A stretch of DNA of 64,000 bases from the NCBI GenBank assembly GCA_036850795.1, contig JAAECO010000004.1, positions 7,502,001-7,566,000 of the forward strand, read 5' to 3'. This DNA comes from Cordyceps javanica. Its lineage: Eukaryota; Ascomycota; Sordariomycetes; Hypocreales; Cordycipitaceae. How positions within the stretch are numbered: the first letter of the stretch is position 1; each line of letters begins with the position of its first letter. A model generated the notes under the pieces. The model was not told where the DNA came from. It worked only from the letters and a program-made list of their open reading frames with translations, and made no database searches. Positions 33,114 through 45,314 of this stretch are shown here, in pieces. Both the position numbers and the translations under genes were made by a program.

Positions 33114-33679
33114 CCTCGACGCCTCTCCATCGGCCCATCTCTGCGCCCTTTGACAACCAACAGGTTTCGCTCAAAAGCAAGAGGCATCGTTTTGGAATGA
33201 GAACAAACTGCATCATACATGACAAATAAAAACAAAGAGTTTACAGGGAAATAGAGCCCGTTTTGTTTCCTTCCTTTCCCTATGCCAACGATTCAGCCCT
33301 TTTGAGTACCCAAATCCAGGTTCCTCACGCGTAAAGCGCATAAGCGTCATAAACCTTGTTCACTCTTGTTGTAAAGCAAATGAGAACAAGGAGTTGTACA
33401 GCAAAAGACAAATCAACGCATTGAACCAGAAATTGGTTCCCGATATTCCTTTCCCTTACCCTTTCGTAATCAAAGCGGCGCAAAGACGTCAACTCCAGCA
33501 ATTGTTATTTCAACCAGTCCCAAACTCGTAAGACAGTGATCGGTCGGTAGAACAATAAATGGGCCTGCCATACCGAGAGCGCGTTTGCGGCAGCATCTCA
33601 ACCGTGACACCGACCGCGTCAAGCTCATGTACGCCGTATACGGTCGTTGCCTTGTCGAGGTGGTGACTTGACGACTGCT
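33114..33679. other. Convergent 3' intergenic region, ChaC / RRM protein
   Basis: 3' flanks of two convergent genes. No further gene seen. Confidence 0.6.
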
Positions 33680-34648
33680 CTAATAGCCTTGCCCACCCTG
33701 AGGAGGCTGCGGCTGCGGCGGCTGCTGTTGCTGCTGCTGCAGGGCCGGGTCGGGGTAGCCGTACGGGGGAGCTCCGTATCCTACATTCGTCAGCAGATTT
33801 TCCTCGTTTTTGGATCGATTTTTCAACCTTGCGGCGGCGGCGCATAGCCCTGCGGCGGCACAGGGTAACCGCGACCGTAGGCGACAGGAGGATAGACGTT
33901 GGGCTGGCCCATGGGGTATCCGCCGCCCTGGGGAGGGCCTCCGTACTGCGGCGGACCTCCGTAGCCTCCTCGCCCGTAGCCACCGTGGCCACCGCGTCCA
34001 AAGCCTCCTCCGCCGCCCCGGGGACCGTTGTCCGAAGCCTTGTCGACTCGAATCGTTCGGCCGTCAAACCTGAAGCGCACAGACACGTATGAGAATCAAG
34101 AGACAATGGTATACAGATGCGAACCTCGAGCAAGCAGCGAAACTCGGTCTTGGTGAAGCATAACAGGCATTAGAATGGAAGAAGATTCATACTCGACGTT
34201 GTTCATGGCGGCGATGGCACTCTGGGCATCCGCTTCCTGGCTGTATCGCACAAATCCAAAGCCGCGGCTTCGGCCAGTGTCTCGATCCTTGACCACGACC
34301 TTGGGGGGGAGAGAATCGCATTAGAGGGATGATTGCGCACAATGAAATCACGGGTAGGGAAGTAGGACAAGGCAGTCGCGGCGCAACGCGCAACCGTCTA
34401 GTCGGCCGCTTGTAACGACCAGCCAAGAAGAATAGCAGCGACGCAAATCAAGAACAGGACTGAAAATAGCGGCGCAAGCACACAACTTACCGCTTCCTCA
34501 ACGGCGCCGAATTCTTCAAACTTTTGGCGTAGAGTGGCCTCCTCGGTGTGCCATGCAAGGCCACTAAAGGAGAGATGTTAGTCGCGCAACTGGGCGAGAG
34601 AGTCAGAGTGAGCTGCTGCGATGCGCACCCAATGAAAAGCTTAGCCAT
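33680..34648 (-). CDS. Glycine-rich RRM RNA-binding protein
   Basis: Five exons, 34648-34629, 34563-34491, 34299-34193, 34069-33828 and 33780-33680, encode 180 aa. One RNA-recognition motif fills residues 1-80: RNP2 is LFIGGL (4-9) and RNP1 is RGFGFVRY (43-50), with the aromatic residues that stack on RNA bases. The rest is a Gly/Arg/Tyr-rich, then Pro/Gln-rich tail ending in a Gln run, typical of small GRP-type proteins that bind mRNA and take part in stress response or RNA processing. The RRM is split by three introns, so splicing variants that lose the domain are possible; intron 3 (123 nt) is the longest after intron 2. Convergent with ChaC. Confidence 0.88.
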
Positions 34649-35410
34649 GGCAGCGGATGCTGATAGTAGCCGTCTTGAGTTGTTTTTTATTTAGAGATGA
34701 TGTGTTGCGATGACGGCGATTAAAGTTTTGGATTGCCAGGCCTGGGATCTACTGGGTACCGGCTGGGAGGTGTTGCTGGAGGGTTGGTGATGAAGGTGTA
34801 GAAGAGGGGTAGTTCAAGGGTGTTCCTTTTTGAGGAGCAAAGGGAAATAAGGCCAGGACGGCAGGTAGGTACCACGCTGCCAAGGTACTTGCCCGGTACA
34901 AAAAGCTAGAGGTGCAAACTAGGGGAAGAGATGGAAACGCAGGTTATCAGAAGAGCGCAGATGGATGGGCAGACGGGGGAATGGGAGAGGGGGGGTGTGG
35001 TGGCAGCACCGTATCCCAGCATAGGATAGGCAGAGCAATGCCAGGCAAAGCTGGGATGTGCAACGGCAACGCAACACGTCCCGTCGCTTGATGGGCAGAC
35101 CCAATGAGGGACGGGCTTTGGCCCATTGGGTTGGCCAGAACGGGGGGGGGAGGCGAGCAAGAATCGGGGGCAGAAGTGGTGGCGGGACGAATGCGCCGCC
35201 GCCGTGGAGGACCGGCACAGCTAACTACTTACCTACAAAGCTAGTTTTGCTGTTACGAAGGGGGGAGCTATGAAAGAAGGACAGGGAACAAGACCAAGCT
35301 ACCAGGTTCTGCTAGGCCGTGTTTGGGGTCTTTGGGGGGGATGAATACTCAGTACGCACAGCGATGGTGTTCATGCATGGTGTACCTTGTTACTGGGATC
35401 TATCTGGCCA

Positions 35411-35428
35411 GTACGGAGTACTCCGTAC
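35411..35428. repeat. Perfect 18-bp palindrome
   Basis: GTACGGAGTACTCCGTAC is its own reverse complement. Its half TACTCCGTA recurs in other intergenic stretches of the window. Confidence 0.9.
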
Positions 35429-36974
35429 TGCTCAAAGCTCGGTCGCGGAGCTAAGCAGCATTGCAGACGTCGGCACCGATACACCACACCACTAACCAAC
35501 TGGTCCTGGGTTTGGCCAGAGCTCCAGGATGGAGGGGGGGAGCTCGACGATGGAGGGTGGCGAGATGGGAGGGGGGTGGGTTACTATTACAACTTGCCAG
35601 TAACTGGTTAGCTCGACTGAGCAGAGTGAAAGGGGGCTCAAAAGGAATCGGGGTACAAATCACAGGGTTCCAGGTATATCGCATGGCGCAATGGTACGAG
35701 GCAGAAACGCGCTATTCATAGCCTGGCCCGACAGGTTTACTGGTGAGGAGCCCCAAGTACGGTCAAGTTTTGAGCTTAATGACTTGTTGGCTAGCTCGCG
35801 ACAGTATTTCCGTGACGCAAGGAACATGAAAGACACTGCGGAAAGCCCCCAAAAAGGAAAATGTCGCGGTATCAAGGCAAAAGTGAAGCAAAGGCGACAA
35901 GTAACAGGGCGTAGATGCGCGCGCAGAAAACGGTTGGCTGCCTCCCCCACCAGGAATGGGCATGAAGCAGGGCAGCAGCGGCGTGCTCTTTCATGGTCGA
36001 CCACTCGATGAGGGTTCCCTCTTTTTTTTTTTTTTTTTTTTTTTTCCTTCTCTTTCCCGCGCTCAGCAAAGTTCACTCGGTGTGATGAACCGTGAGAAAG
36101 TGGGTGCTGCAGCGGCGCTGATCTAGCCGAGGCTTTCGTCCGTCGCTGAGCTGGATGGAGTGCGCAAGGATGGCTCTGGGGAATTGGAAAAGCGATGTGA
36201 GACACACAAAAAAAAAAAGAGAATAACTACCCGTACCGGTGAATTTGCTCGCAAGACTAACTACTCAGTACAGAACAGCTACTTAACGGATGGTGTTTCA
36301 AGTTTCAACCGGCATCATGTTAAGCCAACAAACAGGACGAGACTGGCCCAGAAAAGTATTGCAAAGTGACCCAACAAAAAAGGCAGACTCAAGCATGCTG
36401 ATTTGGTAGAATTGCCATCTGTTGTAGAAACATACTCAGTACGCCACCACATCCCACGAATGAGAGAGGGCTGGCGGCCAAGCAGCCCATCAAGTCCAAC
36501 CCGGCATCTATCTGCCAGCAAGGAATTGGCCAAGGTTATAGTGCATGCAGCTACATACAGATGGGTCGCCAGTAACAGGCAAAAGTCTCCAATGCTTCAG
36601 CGGGGTTTCAAGAGAAGGGGGGGTGTGCGTGTACGCCATGGGTGGGAGCTACTTGTTACTGATATACTAGTTATGCCCCATGGAGATCCAGAGTGGACAC
36701 AGGGACAGAGTTGGAGAGGGGGGAGGGGGAGGGGAACGAGAAATTTGAGGCGGGCGAAAAAGCACGGTATATAGCTCTGCCAGTGTAGGGGAAGGATGTG
36801 GTACAACATGTGCATGGGATTTCGACAAGATGCCAGCCGTGTGGCTTGTCTGTGTGATGGAGATGGGCTTGCATGGTGTACCAAGTTTTGGGCCTCCCAC
36901 GCAGGGGTCTGGTCTAACCAGGTGCTTCGTTTTCCCTTTGCTAGCGAACATGGAAAACGGCTGGGAAGCTGGAG

Positions 36975-37032
36975 AGATGCACGACGCTGGTCAAGGCAGT
37001 TGGCGATGCACGACGCTGGTCAAGGCAGTTGG
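36975..37032. repeat. 29-bp tandem duplication
   Basis: Two adjacent copies of a 29-bp unit starting GATGCACGACGCTGG, followed by the first bases of a third. No coding role seen. Confidence 0.85.
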
Positions 37033-38930
37033 CGATGCAGGTTGCGGCGCGCGCGCGCGCGCTCTCAAAAGGGGGCTCTCGCACTGGCGGAACGGATCGC
37101 GCGCGACACACCGGTTCCCTTCGTCTCCGATTGTGCAAGCAGAGATTCGAGGGCTGAGAGATAAATGCCCGTGCCGAGACTTTTTTTGCTGCTCGCTTGG
37201 CCGCCATTTCACTCCCCAGGACCGCGGCCTTTTCGCGGCCTGGTTGGTTGATTGGACGGAGAGTGACGCGGGTGTCTGTCTGCACAATGAAACCTAAGTT
37301 TATCTGTACCAGGTTTTTTTTTTCTTTCTTTTTTCTTTTTTTTTTCACATCGTCCGTCTCCATCGATGAATAAGGAAGGAGCTACCCAAGCATGCCATGC
37401 CAGGTTTTCTTATGCCGTTGCCTATAATCTGGACCCTGATTGCCCCTACAGATAATTCGCTTTCTTTTTCAAAGGGGGTGTTTCAAGGTCGATCTCTCAG
37501 TTGGCAAAAGAAACAAAAAAAAAAATCCGTAATTTTTGCTCGCAAAATAAACGCTTTGAATCAAGTTTCGCCCATCAGGGACGCATCGGCTTGCTGAGCT
37601 GGGTCGTGGACCCCTCATGAGCCTTTTCCTTTCATTGTTGTCATGTAAAGCTCTGTGCAGGTAGGGGGCGATACAGACTTTACAGCAACTAGTAGGAATA
37701 TCTGCAGTCTTGCCCTGTTTTACGTACGATCCCGGTCCCTGTGTTCCTCCAGAAACAATATCTGGTCTACTGTTGAGATCTGTGGTACAAGACCCATGCT
37801 GTCGGGATCACTGTCCTGTTTGACGCATGCCCTGCTTGCTTTCCCTTTTGTTCTGCTAGATGTTTCGTCTCGCCAGCCACTAGCACGCTCAAATAGTAAG
37901 CAGATACTGATATGACAACAAGATAGACATGACTTCATGTCAGCATTGGTCTCCTCTCGGCTGGGCTCAAGCAATAGTTCAGTTCGCAGTTGACGTGAGT
38001 TGATGTGATTTGTCAAATAGCCATAGTTGACTTTTCCGGCATTAAAAAGATGTACACGAAACTTTGTTTCGATTGGAGCTTATGTATGTACGCTCCAATT
38101 TTGACCGCGCGCGCCCAACTACCGGTGTGCGAGTATGCAGCCGCCCTCCACCGTTTAGAAGAGGCCAGGTAAGCACGAGATTCGGCAAACACAAATCCAT
38201 CAAATGCCAAACCCGCGTACATTGCAAGATATATCTCGACACCACAGAATATTGATGCGCAACGTAGCGCGTACAGGTTCTTCATTCCACGTCAGTGGTC
38301 TCCGTGCGTAGTATAAGGCCACTCTAGCGAGGCGGGGGACACTGGTAGGGGAAAGAATGCCAAGAGAAACAAAGCAAGGAGGTGGAATCAATAGTAATCG
38401 CAGGAGTGACTTCCAATCTACCTGACTAGTCCGTGTTGCCGGCTCCTCTCTTTCTCGCAGGGCACAAAGGGGAGTACAGCGGCTCGAACTCCCTGCCCCC
38501 GCTGATGCGTCCGCGGCTGCAGCAGCGTGTGCTTCATTTCACCATCATACAGGTGATTACGGGCAGGTGACTGATGGTCTCGCGCAGTTTTCTTAGAACT
38601 CAAACGCTGGTCGCTCTGTTTCCTTGCATGCGCGATAATCGCCATGTCTTGGCATGTGGCTACAGGTTGCCGACTTGGGCGTTCCATGCCTCGAATAGCT
38701 GCTCATAACAAAATGGCGAGGATTATCTGCCTGGTACTTGGTAATAGCAACGGCAGTGCCGCACCACATGCCGCTTATGTATGGCGTCCAACTTGGCCGT
38801 GGCTGCCTAGTGGCACCATATTCACTGCAAGAGCCACCATCCAGAGATGTCGGGCCACGTCAGTGGGTAGCTAACGAGCTGAAACTGCCATGGAATCACA
38901 CACAGTGGCATTGAACTCAATGTTGACGAA

Positions 38931-40388
38931 ATGGATTCCAACGATGAGGCTGACATCTCGAACCCGCCCTGTCCTACAACTGGACTGCAAGTTGACTCGA
39001 CGACGGACTACTGCGCGCGGTGGCTTGCTACCGTGTCTGCCGCGCAACACGATGAAACTAGTCGACTCGTACAAAGACATCCTCTGTCGGTATCTGGCCC
39101 AGAAGACTCCTTTTCCGACAAATCTCACTCGTCTTCCGCTGTTGGCGCGTCCCCTTGTCGTGTGACACATCACCGCATAGAAACCCCTGCGCTGCGGCAG
39201 GCGACGCCGAACTCGGCACCATCGCACATTGATGGCGATTTCCAGCCGGAGAAAAACTGTCCGAGTAGCATTCCTTGCGAGGAGTCGTTGATTCCTCGCG
39301 CCGACAGAAGATCCAAATATGAAAGGCAGCCGCGGCGAAAAACTCGATCGGATCGTTACGATACTCATCACCAGCATCGGGACCCAACAACTCTGTCGCG
39401 ACGTGAGCGGCGCGAGCTACAGAGAAAGAAGCTTCGGTCACGGAGGGAGGTTATGACCAACTTTTACTCTTCCGCTACAGAAAACCGACAGGTCCTTGTA
39501 AGTAGGCTTCCGCATTCAGGTGGCAATGATCTGCACATGGCTTACACGGTGGACAGATGAAACCCGCCTTGGCGACTGGGGCATTTGTTAATGGGCGAGG
39601 TTCGGTTTCAACTCCACGTGAGTACATTTAAAGTTGCGTCGATTTTCTTTTCTCACACTGCCACAGTGACCGATTTGACTTTCAACGAGCTGACATTTCC
39701 GATCCTCCAAAAGCCGGCCCCTCGTCCAGCGTCGCCACAACTTCCAAATGGCGCTCGCAAACGTCCACATACGCACATCGAAACACCCAGCGAGCGTGTT
39801 GATAACCATGCAAAGAGGGTGCTGCCTGGTAGTGATGGCGGTCCCGGTATCCCGACGCCACAACCAAGGCAAGAACGTGGAGCCAGGCTGAAACAGCCGG
39901 AGCAGAGCGACAACGAAGATGGCCCTGTTACACCTACGAAGCAAGATGGTCACCCCAGAAATACGACACCCCGCCCTATCATACAATACGTAGACAGTGG
40001 TGTCGATACAATGAGCCATGCCGGAAAACTGGAACTTGGCGACTTGGCAGACGCCAGTCATGCACAGCTTCCCTCTGCTGAATACCAGAGTCGTGAGCAA
40101 ACTTATTTCTATGCGCCGTACTACGCGCCTCTTCCAGCGTATATACCACAGTATTATGGGCCAAGTCATGCTGTCAATGGATTTTACCCACAGTCAGGCC
40201 TCCAGCCAAGCTTGGGCTGGGCAGAGTCTGTTCCACTTGCTTGCCCAAGCCAACACGTCAATAGTCTGTCAATGCAAGCGGGCTGGTTTAATTATGAGAA
40301 TCAAAGGAGAGACTATGGCTACATGGAACCACAGTTTGATGTATATCCCGCACCCATCGCTGATCTGGATGGGTATGGCTCGATAAGT

Positions 40389-40419
<31 letters not shown>

Positions 40420-40478
40420 CGCTCTACAAGCCAGATGAAGAGACAAAAGCATTTTGGAGGCCAAATTTTCTCCGCTAA
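38931..40478 (+). CDS. Hypothetical, mostly disordered protein
   Basis: Three exons, 38931-39497, 39557-39617 and 39667-40478, encode 479 aa in continuous phase; the middle exon joins as ...TP|LTDLTFNELTF. I do not recognise the family. The first half is Ser/Thr/Arg-rich; a basic helix RRERRELQRKKLRSRREVM at about 163-181 could bind nucleic acid or serve as a nuclear signal. The middle is Pro/Gln/Arg-rich, followed by a Tyr/Pro-rich stretch (about 370-430), and an acidic PEPEPEPEPE run near the end encoded by GAGCCA repeats. No membrane segment or signal peptide. It is convergent with the CitE-like gene, with only 43 nt between the two stop codons. The start codon could lie further upstream. 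Confidence 0.65.
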
Positions 40479-40521
40479 AGTATCTTGTATAGCTTGTATA
40501 TTAGGAAATAGGATGTAACTT

Positions 40522-41650
40522 TTATTCTGGTTCTTGGTCCTTCCACTTTGCTCGTAGACTGTCCACATCTATCCCACACTGCTCTGCCTTGCTGACAATG
40601 GAGCGGGCCTTTCCAGATACCGGAGCATCAATCATCTTGCCATCCATGGTCCACGCTCCGCGCCCGGCAGCGGCAGCTTTGTCGTCGGCAATGACGAGGC
40701 GAACAGCCCACTCGGTCTCCTCGGGGGTGGGCGCGAAAAGGCGCTGCACGGTGTCGACCTGCGACGGGTGGATGCACTGCTTGCCGTTGAAGCCCATGGC
40801 CTTGCCGCCGGCGCACTCCTCCTCGAGCGTGCGGAGGCCCTGCTCGCCGCGGAACGAGGTGCAGACGAGGTCGATGGCGCTGGGCAGTCCAAAGGCCCTG
40901 GCGGCCGTGATGATGGCGGAGCGGGCGTAGAGGAACTCGGAGAGGGACGGGGTGCGCGTGATGGACAGGTCCAGGGCAAAGTCCTCGGCGGCGAAGATGA
41001 GCCCGTCGAGGTACGGGGAGGCGCGGCAGATGGCGGGCAGGTCCACGACGGCCCTGGCGGACTCGATCAGGGCGATGATTTTGATGGGTTCTTGCGGGGA
41101 GTCGTCGTCACCGCCGGCGGCGGAAGAAGAAGAAGAGGAAGAAGAAGAAGAGGAAGAAGAAGAAGAGGCAGACGGGTGGCGCCGGGGGGCCACGTGCCGC
41201 AGCACGTCGGTGACAAAGGACAGGTCGGCGGCGGACTCGACCTTGGGCACGACGACGGCGTCGACGAGCCGCTCGGGCGCCAGCGCCGTCAGGTCGTCGA
41301 GGGCGCAGGCCGTCGACACGGCGTTGACGCGCACGGCGAGCTCGCCCACGGTCGGCGGCCGGCCAGGCAGCGAGACCAGGTGCGACCGGAGCTGCGCCCG
41401 GGCCGAGGGCTTGGCGGCGGGCGTGACCGAGTCCTCGAGGTCGTAGGTGATGTTGTCGGACGCGAGGCCGAGGGACTTGGTGAGCATCTTTTGAGACGAC
41501 GCGGGGACTGGGGGGGCGGGTTGGTCAGGCACACTTTTTTCACGCCGCTATGAGGCTGGAAGAGATGTAGATGGACGGATGGTAGGTACCGTATAAAAGA
41601 GAGCGCCTGAGGGTGGCAGAGGACCTCGCGGCGGCGGCGGCGGCGGCCAT
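40522..41650 (-). CDS. CitE/CLYBL-like lyase (HpcH/HpaI aldolase family)
   Basis: Two exons, 41650-41590 and 41507-40522, encode 348 aa. The N-terminus (MAAAAAAARSSATLRRS) fits a mitochondrial presequence and is encoded by a GGC-repeat. The splice joins RRSLLY to VPASSQKMLTKS, the family opening; the alternative acceptor nearer the donor puts the protein out of frame. Further hallmarks are YDLEDSV, RVNAV, VVVPKVES, ALIESARAV, FAAEDFALDL with the Mg2+-binding acidic residues, and GKQCIHPSQ. The family cleaves citryl-, malyl- or citramalyl-CoA; mitochondrial CLYBL acts on citramalyl-CoA. An unusual poly-Ser run of about 17 residues, encoded by TCT/TCC repeats (around 41113-41168), interrupts a loop. 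Actual substrate cannot be fixed from sequence. Confidence 0.88.
41113..41168 (-). repeat. Trinucleotide repeat encoding poly-serine in the CitE-like gene
   Basis: GAA/GAG triplets on the plus strand, read as TTC/CTC-phase Ser codons on the minus strand, give a homopolymeric Ser run within an otherwise conserved enzyme. Confidence 0.9.
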
Positions 41651-42297
41651 TGTGACGTTTGCGAGTGAGATGTGAAGCTCGAGATGGGGTTTTTGAGATA
41701 AATGCAGATATGGGTCGACTTTCGAGTCCTTTGTATTTACAGGGTAAATTTTATATCAAGTCACTGAAGCGTATACAAAAGTCAACGCCATAGATATTTT
41801 GGCCCCGAGCGATATGGAGGATGAAGCCATCTCAGTGACGCTTGGCCGTCGTTTGGGTGAAGCTGGTGGTCTCCAGACCCGGACTAGCGCCACTCTTTGG
41901 CGCTGCGACGAACCAGCCAATGTACCTGGCCACGCAAATTGCGCTTGGCAAGGTACCTGAGCAAGCTTTCTCCCTCTTGGGGGGCCACGCCAGCCCCATT
42001 TCAGCTTTCCAACGTCTGGCAGCTTTACGCGACAACCACATCACCAAATTGCCGTCTTTCTCGAGCCCAAGCAAGTCCAGAGACCCGGCCGCATAGCAGG
42101 AACCTTTTGCTTCAATAGCGCCGACTTTGTTCAATTGCAACGCGAGGTTGCGATTTTTTTTTCTCCTTGTCCGACATTCAAGAATTGCATCAACGAGGGC
42201 GCGCGCGCGCAACAGGTCCCACGCAAGGCCATCGGACCACGTTTACAACATCCTCGCCGCAGAGCCCGTCATCGCGAAACGATCAACACACGGCGAA
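41651..42297. other. Divergent promoter region, CitE-like / TVP23
   Basis: No gene supported; the interval separates two divergent starts and includes a GC alternation near 42201-42210. Confidence 0.55.
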
Positions 42298-42978
42298 ATG
42301 GACGCCGCGCAGCCTCTCCCCGGCTCCCTGAGCTGGAGGCTCTCTTCGCATCCCATTACGCTCCTGACGTTTCTCGCATTCAGAATATGTACGACGGCCC
42401 GCTGCTGCTGCTCCTCCTCCCACCGCCCGCTCCCTCCCCTAGCGACGGGCTGGAAAGGGATAATCAACGTCGCGCATACGCTAACATGTGTCTACCCTCC
42501 TGGCTCTAGCTAGCGTTTTGGTATATTTCCTCGGCCTGTGGGTCATCAGAAGCATGTACGTCGTCCCCATCGAGAGAGGTGATTCGCGGCAAGGGAGAGA
42601 GAGCCGAGAGAAGAGCCGAGAAAAGAGCCCAAAGCTAACTGCTCCCTAGGATCATGATCTTCATCATCACCATCCTCCTACTCGCCGCCGACTTTTACTA
42701 CCTCAAAAACATTGCCGGCCGGCGGCTCGTGGGCCTCCGGTGGTGGAACGAGGTCGACCCGGGCACGGGCGACTCCAAGTGGGTGTTTGAGAGCAGCGAG
42801 CCCGGCACCAAGATTGTCAACCCGACCGACTCGCGCTTCTTCTGGCTCAGCCTCTACGTCCAGCCGCTCCTGTGGATCCTCCTGGCCGTTCTGGCGCTCG
42901 TCCGTCTGCAGTTTCTGTGGCTGCCCCTCGTCGGTACGTTTTTTTTAGGTGTCCTCGCTTCGCTCGAGAGCTGTGTGT

Positions 42979-43010
<32 letters not shown>

Positions 43011-43208
43011 ATGCATGGGAATCCTCCTTACTGACGGAAACCAAACATGATAGTCATTGCCCTTGTGCTGACCGTCATGAACACGCTCGCGTTCTCGCGC
43101 TGCGACAAGTTCAGCCAGGCCTCCAACCTGGCCGGCAGCGCCCTCAGCGGCTCCAACTTGGCCGGCACGCTGGCGACCAACATGGTCGGCCGCTTCTTTT
43201 CCCGATAA
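42298..43208 (+). CDS. TVP23: Golgi membrane protein TVP23
   Basis: Four exons, 42298-42388, 42510-42555, 42650-42933 and 43054-43208, encode 191 aa, the normal length. Membrane segments are at about 20-50 (split over exons 1-3), 50-70, 110-135 and 140-160. Signature stretches are LSWRLSSHPITLLTFL, LLAADFYYLKNIAGRRLVGL, RWWNEVDP and NTLAFSRCDKFSQASN. TVP23 (FAM18) is a late-Golgi protein that acts with YIP-family proteins in vesicle traffic. Exon 2 is 46 nt; acceptor CTCTAG at 42509 is needed to give RISSVLVYF. A GC/GT dinucleotide tract (about 42972-43008) lies in intron 3. Confidence 0.93.
42972..43008. repeat. (GC)n(GT)n microsatellite in TVP23 intron 3
   Basis: Alternating purine-pyrimidine tract, a sequence type that can adopt Z-DNA. 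It lies between donor 42934 and acceptor 43053. Confidence 0.85.
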
Positions 43209-43875
43209 AGGCGCAAGTCCGAGGGGCGCGCCCAAGGAGGGGGGTCCGGGGGGAAGTCATCAGGGTCGGCTTTCCCGCAGAAAGCGGTGATGATGCAAAG
43301 CCCCGGATCCATTGGCCATGGTGTTTTTGGTGACGGCCCGTTTTCATCGCGACGAGAGCGTCGGCGGGTGCAACAGGTTGTCTTGCGCCGCCGTACGTAT
43401 TGCAGCTTTCAGGGGAGCATGTGTATAATTTTAACTAGCAAATTCAAAGTGCTCGTTTTCTTTTTCTTGCTTTTACTGTCTTTTTTTTCAAAGTATTTAT
43501 TCATTCTCGCGATTATGATTGGCTCACTAGCTTTTAAAAAAAAAAGAGAGACAGATCTTTGGTATTTGTCCAACGAATGTAAAAACTTGGCCTGTTGTGC
43601 TCGTATCATACAAATGGGGCATGAAAACATGTCGACGCTCAGCACCGACACGGGCCAATTCACATGTTCAACGTTGGGAATGAAAAAGAAAAAGAAAAGA
43701 AAAAGAAAAGAAAAAGAAAAGAAAAAAGAAGGGAAAATCTCGCTTAATGCTAGCGCCAACAGTCTGACCGTTATCCCATATACGAATCAAGTTCAACATT
43801 ACAGATCATCTCTGGAAAAAAAAATTTGTCTCCTTTCAGCGTTCTGTCGTCGTCTCGCACACACCGGGGAGCGAC
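43209..43875. other. Convergent 3' intergenic region
   Basis: 3' flanks of TVP23 and the membrane protein gene. Contains an AAAAAG repeat at about 43682-43730. No gene seen. Confidence 0.6.
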
Positions 43876-45314
43876 TCATCCACGCCTTCCGCCCGCGCGC
43901 TGAATCTCGTGGTCCAGGTGCGCCTCCTCCTCCTCCAACCGGCGAATCTCCTCGGCCGTCATGCCCTCCTCGACGAGGTGGCGGGACAGGCCGTGCTGCT
44001 GGCCGTCCGACGACGACGACCGCTCTCGCAAGGACGAGAGCGACGCCGGCCCCGCCCCCGCCCCCGCGTCCTCCCTGGCCGCCGCGCTGCTCCGACGACG
44101 GTCGTGGCTGGTGTTGGCGGTCGGGGTGTTGTCGTCGTCGCGGTAGGGCGCAATGGCCGCGTCCGAGGCGTTGGGGCCTCCAATGTCGCCGCCGCCCCCG
44201 CCGTGGCCGCCCCCGCCGCTGCTACTGCCGCCATCCTTGGGAAAGCCCGAGAGCTTCTCTTGCTCGGCGGCGCGGGTTTGGTCGAGCGCCGCCCCGGCCG
44301 CCCCGGCGCCGCTGTTGCGGCGGCGGCGCAGGAAGAAGAAGACGCCGAGAGCGGCGGCCAGCAGCGCGGCGAGGCCGACGCCCACTGCGATGCCGGCGAC
44401 GGCGCCGGTGCTCAGGCCCCGGCCGCCGCCGTGGGTCGAGTCGCCGGCATCGACGGTGGGGACGCTGGAGGTGCCGTTGCTGTTGGTGGTGCCGCCGCCG
44501 CCGCCGCTAGGGATGCCCCCGACCCCGCCCACCACGCCGCTGGTGATCTTGGTCTGGGACGTGGCGTACTTGGATTGTCGCAGCGTCTCATTGGCCTTGA
44601 CAACATCTTCTGGCCTCGTGACGATGGAGAATGCGGGCGAGTAGGTGATGCCGGCTAGGTTGCTGACGTTCCAACCTATCCCGATAACCATGGGCTTGCC
44701 GAGATCAGCGTTGTTGTTTAAGATGATGTCTCTGGTCTCGAGAAGGACACTTCTTTTCGTACCATCCCGAGGTTCTATATTGGGGATTGGAGGTTAGCTC
44801 ACTCTTTGCCTTTTCTCATGGTATTTGGGGGGGGCTCTTGTTTCTGTTCTTTTCTTTTTTTTTTTTCTTGCCTCTTTCTTATTCCTTCTCTCTGTCATTT
44901 TGCCATCAAAGGCATGGAAAACGGAAATTAATGAAAGGGATCAAGGGTGGAGGTGTTACCTTGGTAAAGATTCCCCTGGGTAGCGTCCGACGAGGCGTTC
45001 ATTATCGGCACCAGGTCGGTCGTTGTGCTTTTTAACGACTTTGGCCTCTCAACGTAAAAGGACAGGCTCTGTACGAAGACGTTTTCATTGGCCAGTGTGA
45101 AATTCATCGGCCATTTCACATTCCATTGCTCCACGTTCAAGGCTACCTTTTTCCCCGTGTCGGAAAAAGTGATGTAATGTTCGACATCGTCGTCGCGCAG
45201 ACTGCCGCCGCCTGGCATGCTGCCGGGGGTCTGGAAAGAACCATCGTTTGGTTGCGTCGCGGTGGTGATGGCTGTCAAGGGTGACGACGCAGCATCAGAC
45301 CATGGTAAGGCCAT
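43876..45314 (-). CDS. Single-pass membrane protein with extracellular beta domain and stalk
   Basis: Two exons as modelled, 45314-44960 and 44774-43876, encode 417 aa from the ATG at 45314. The first 190 residues are a predicted beta-rich outer domain (VEHYITFSDTGKKVALNVEQW, NENVFVQSLSF, MVIGIGWNVSN) with N-glycosylation sequons. A Gly/Ser/Thr-rich stalk leads to one membrane helix (AGIAVGVGLAALLAAALGVF, about 270-290) with a RRRR stop-transfer, and a Gly-rich cytosolic tail ending in a coiled-coil-like MTAEEIRRLEEEEAHLDHEI. This layout resembles fungal cell-wall sensors, but I cannot assign one. No signal peptide is at this ATG, so a 5' exon may be missing; a hydrophobic frame around 45500-45595 lacks an ATG. 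The 5' end is uncertain. Confidence 0.65.

Larger units (their letters stand above)
34649..38930. other. Large gene-free interval with simple repeats
   Basis: About 4.3 kb without a supported gene. It holds long T-runs (36012-36045; 37315-37345), G-runs, a tandem 29-bp duplication at 36975-37032, and copies of the word TACTC(A/C)GTAC at 35346, 35419, 36262 and 36433. Frames are low complexity or incoherent. It may contain long 5' leaders or non-coding transcripts, which I cannot tell from sequence. Confidence 0.45.

Noticed and set aside
43287..44658. 407- and 249-codon plus-strand frames
   Set aside because: They are antisense to the Gly-rich membrane protein gene and consist of Arg/Ala/Pro low complexity.
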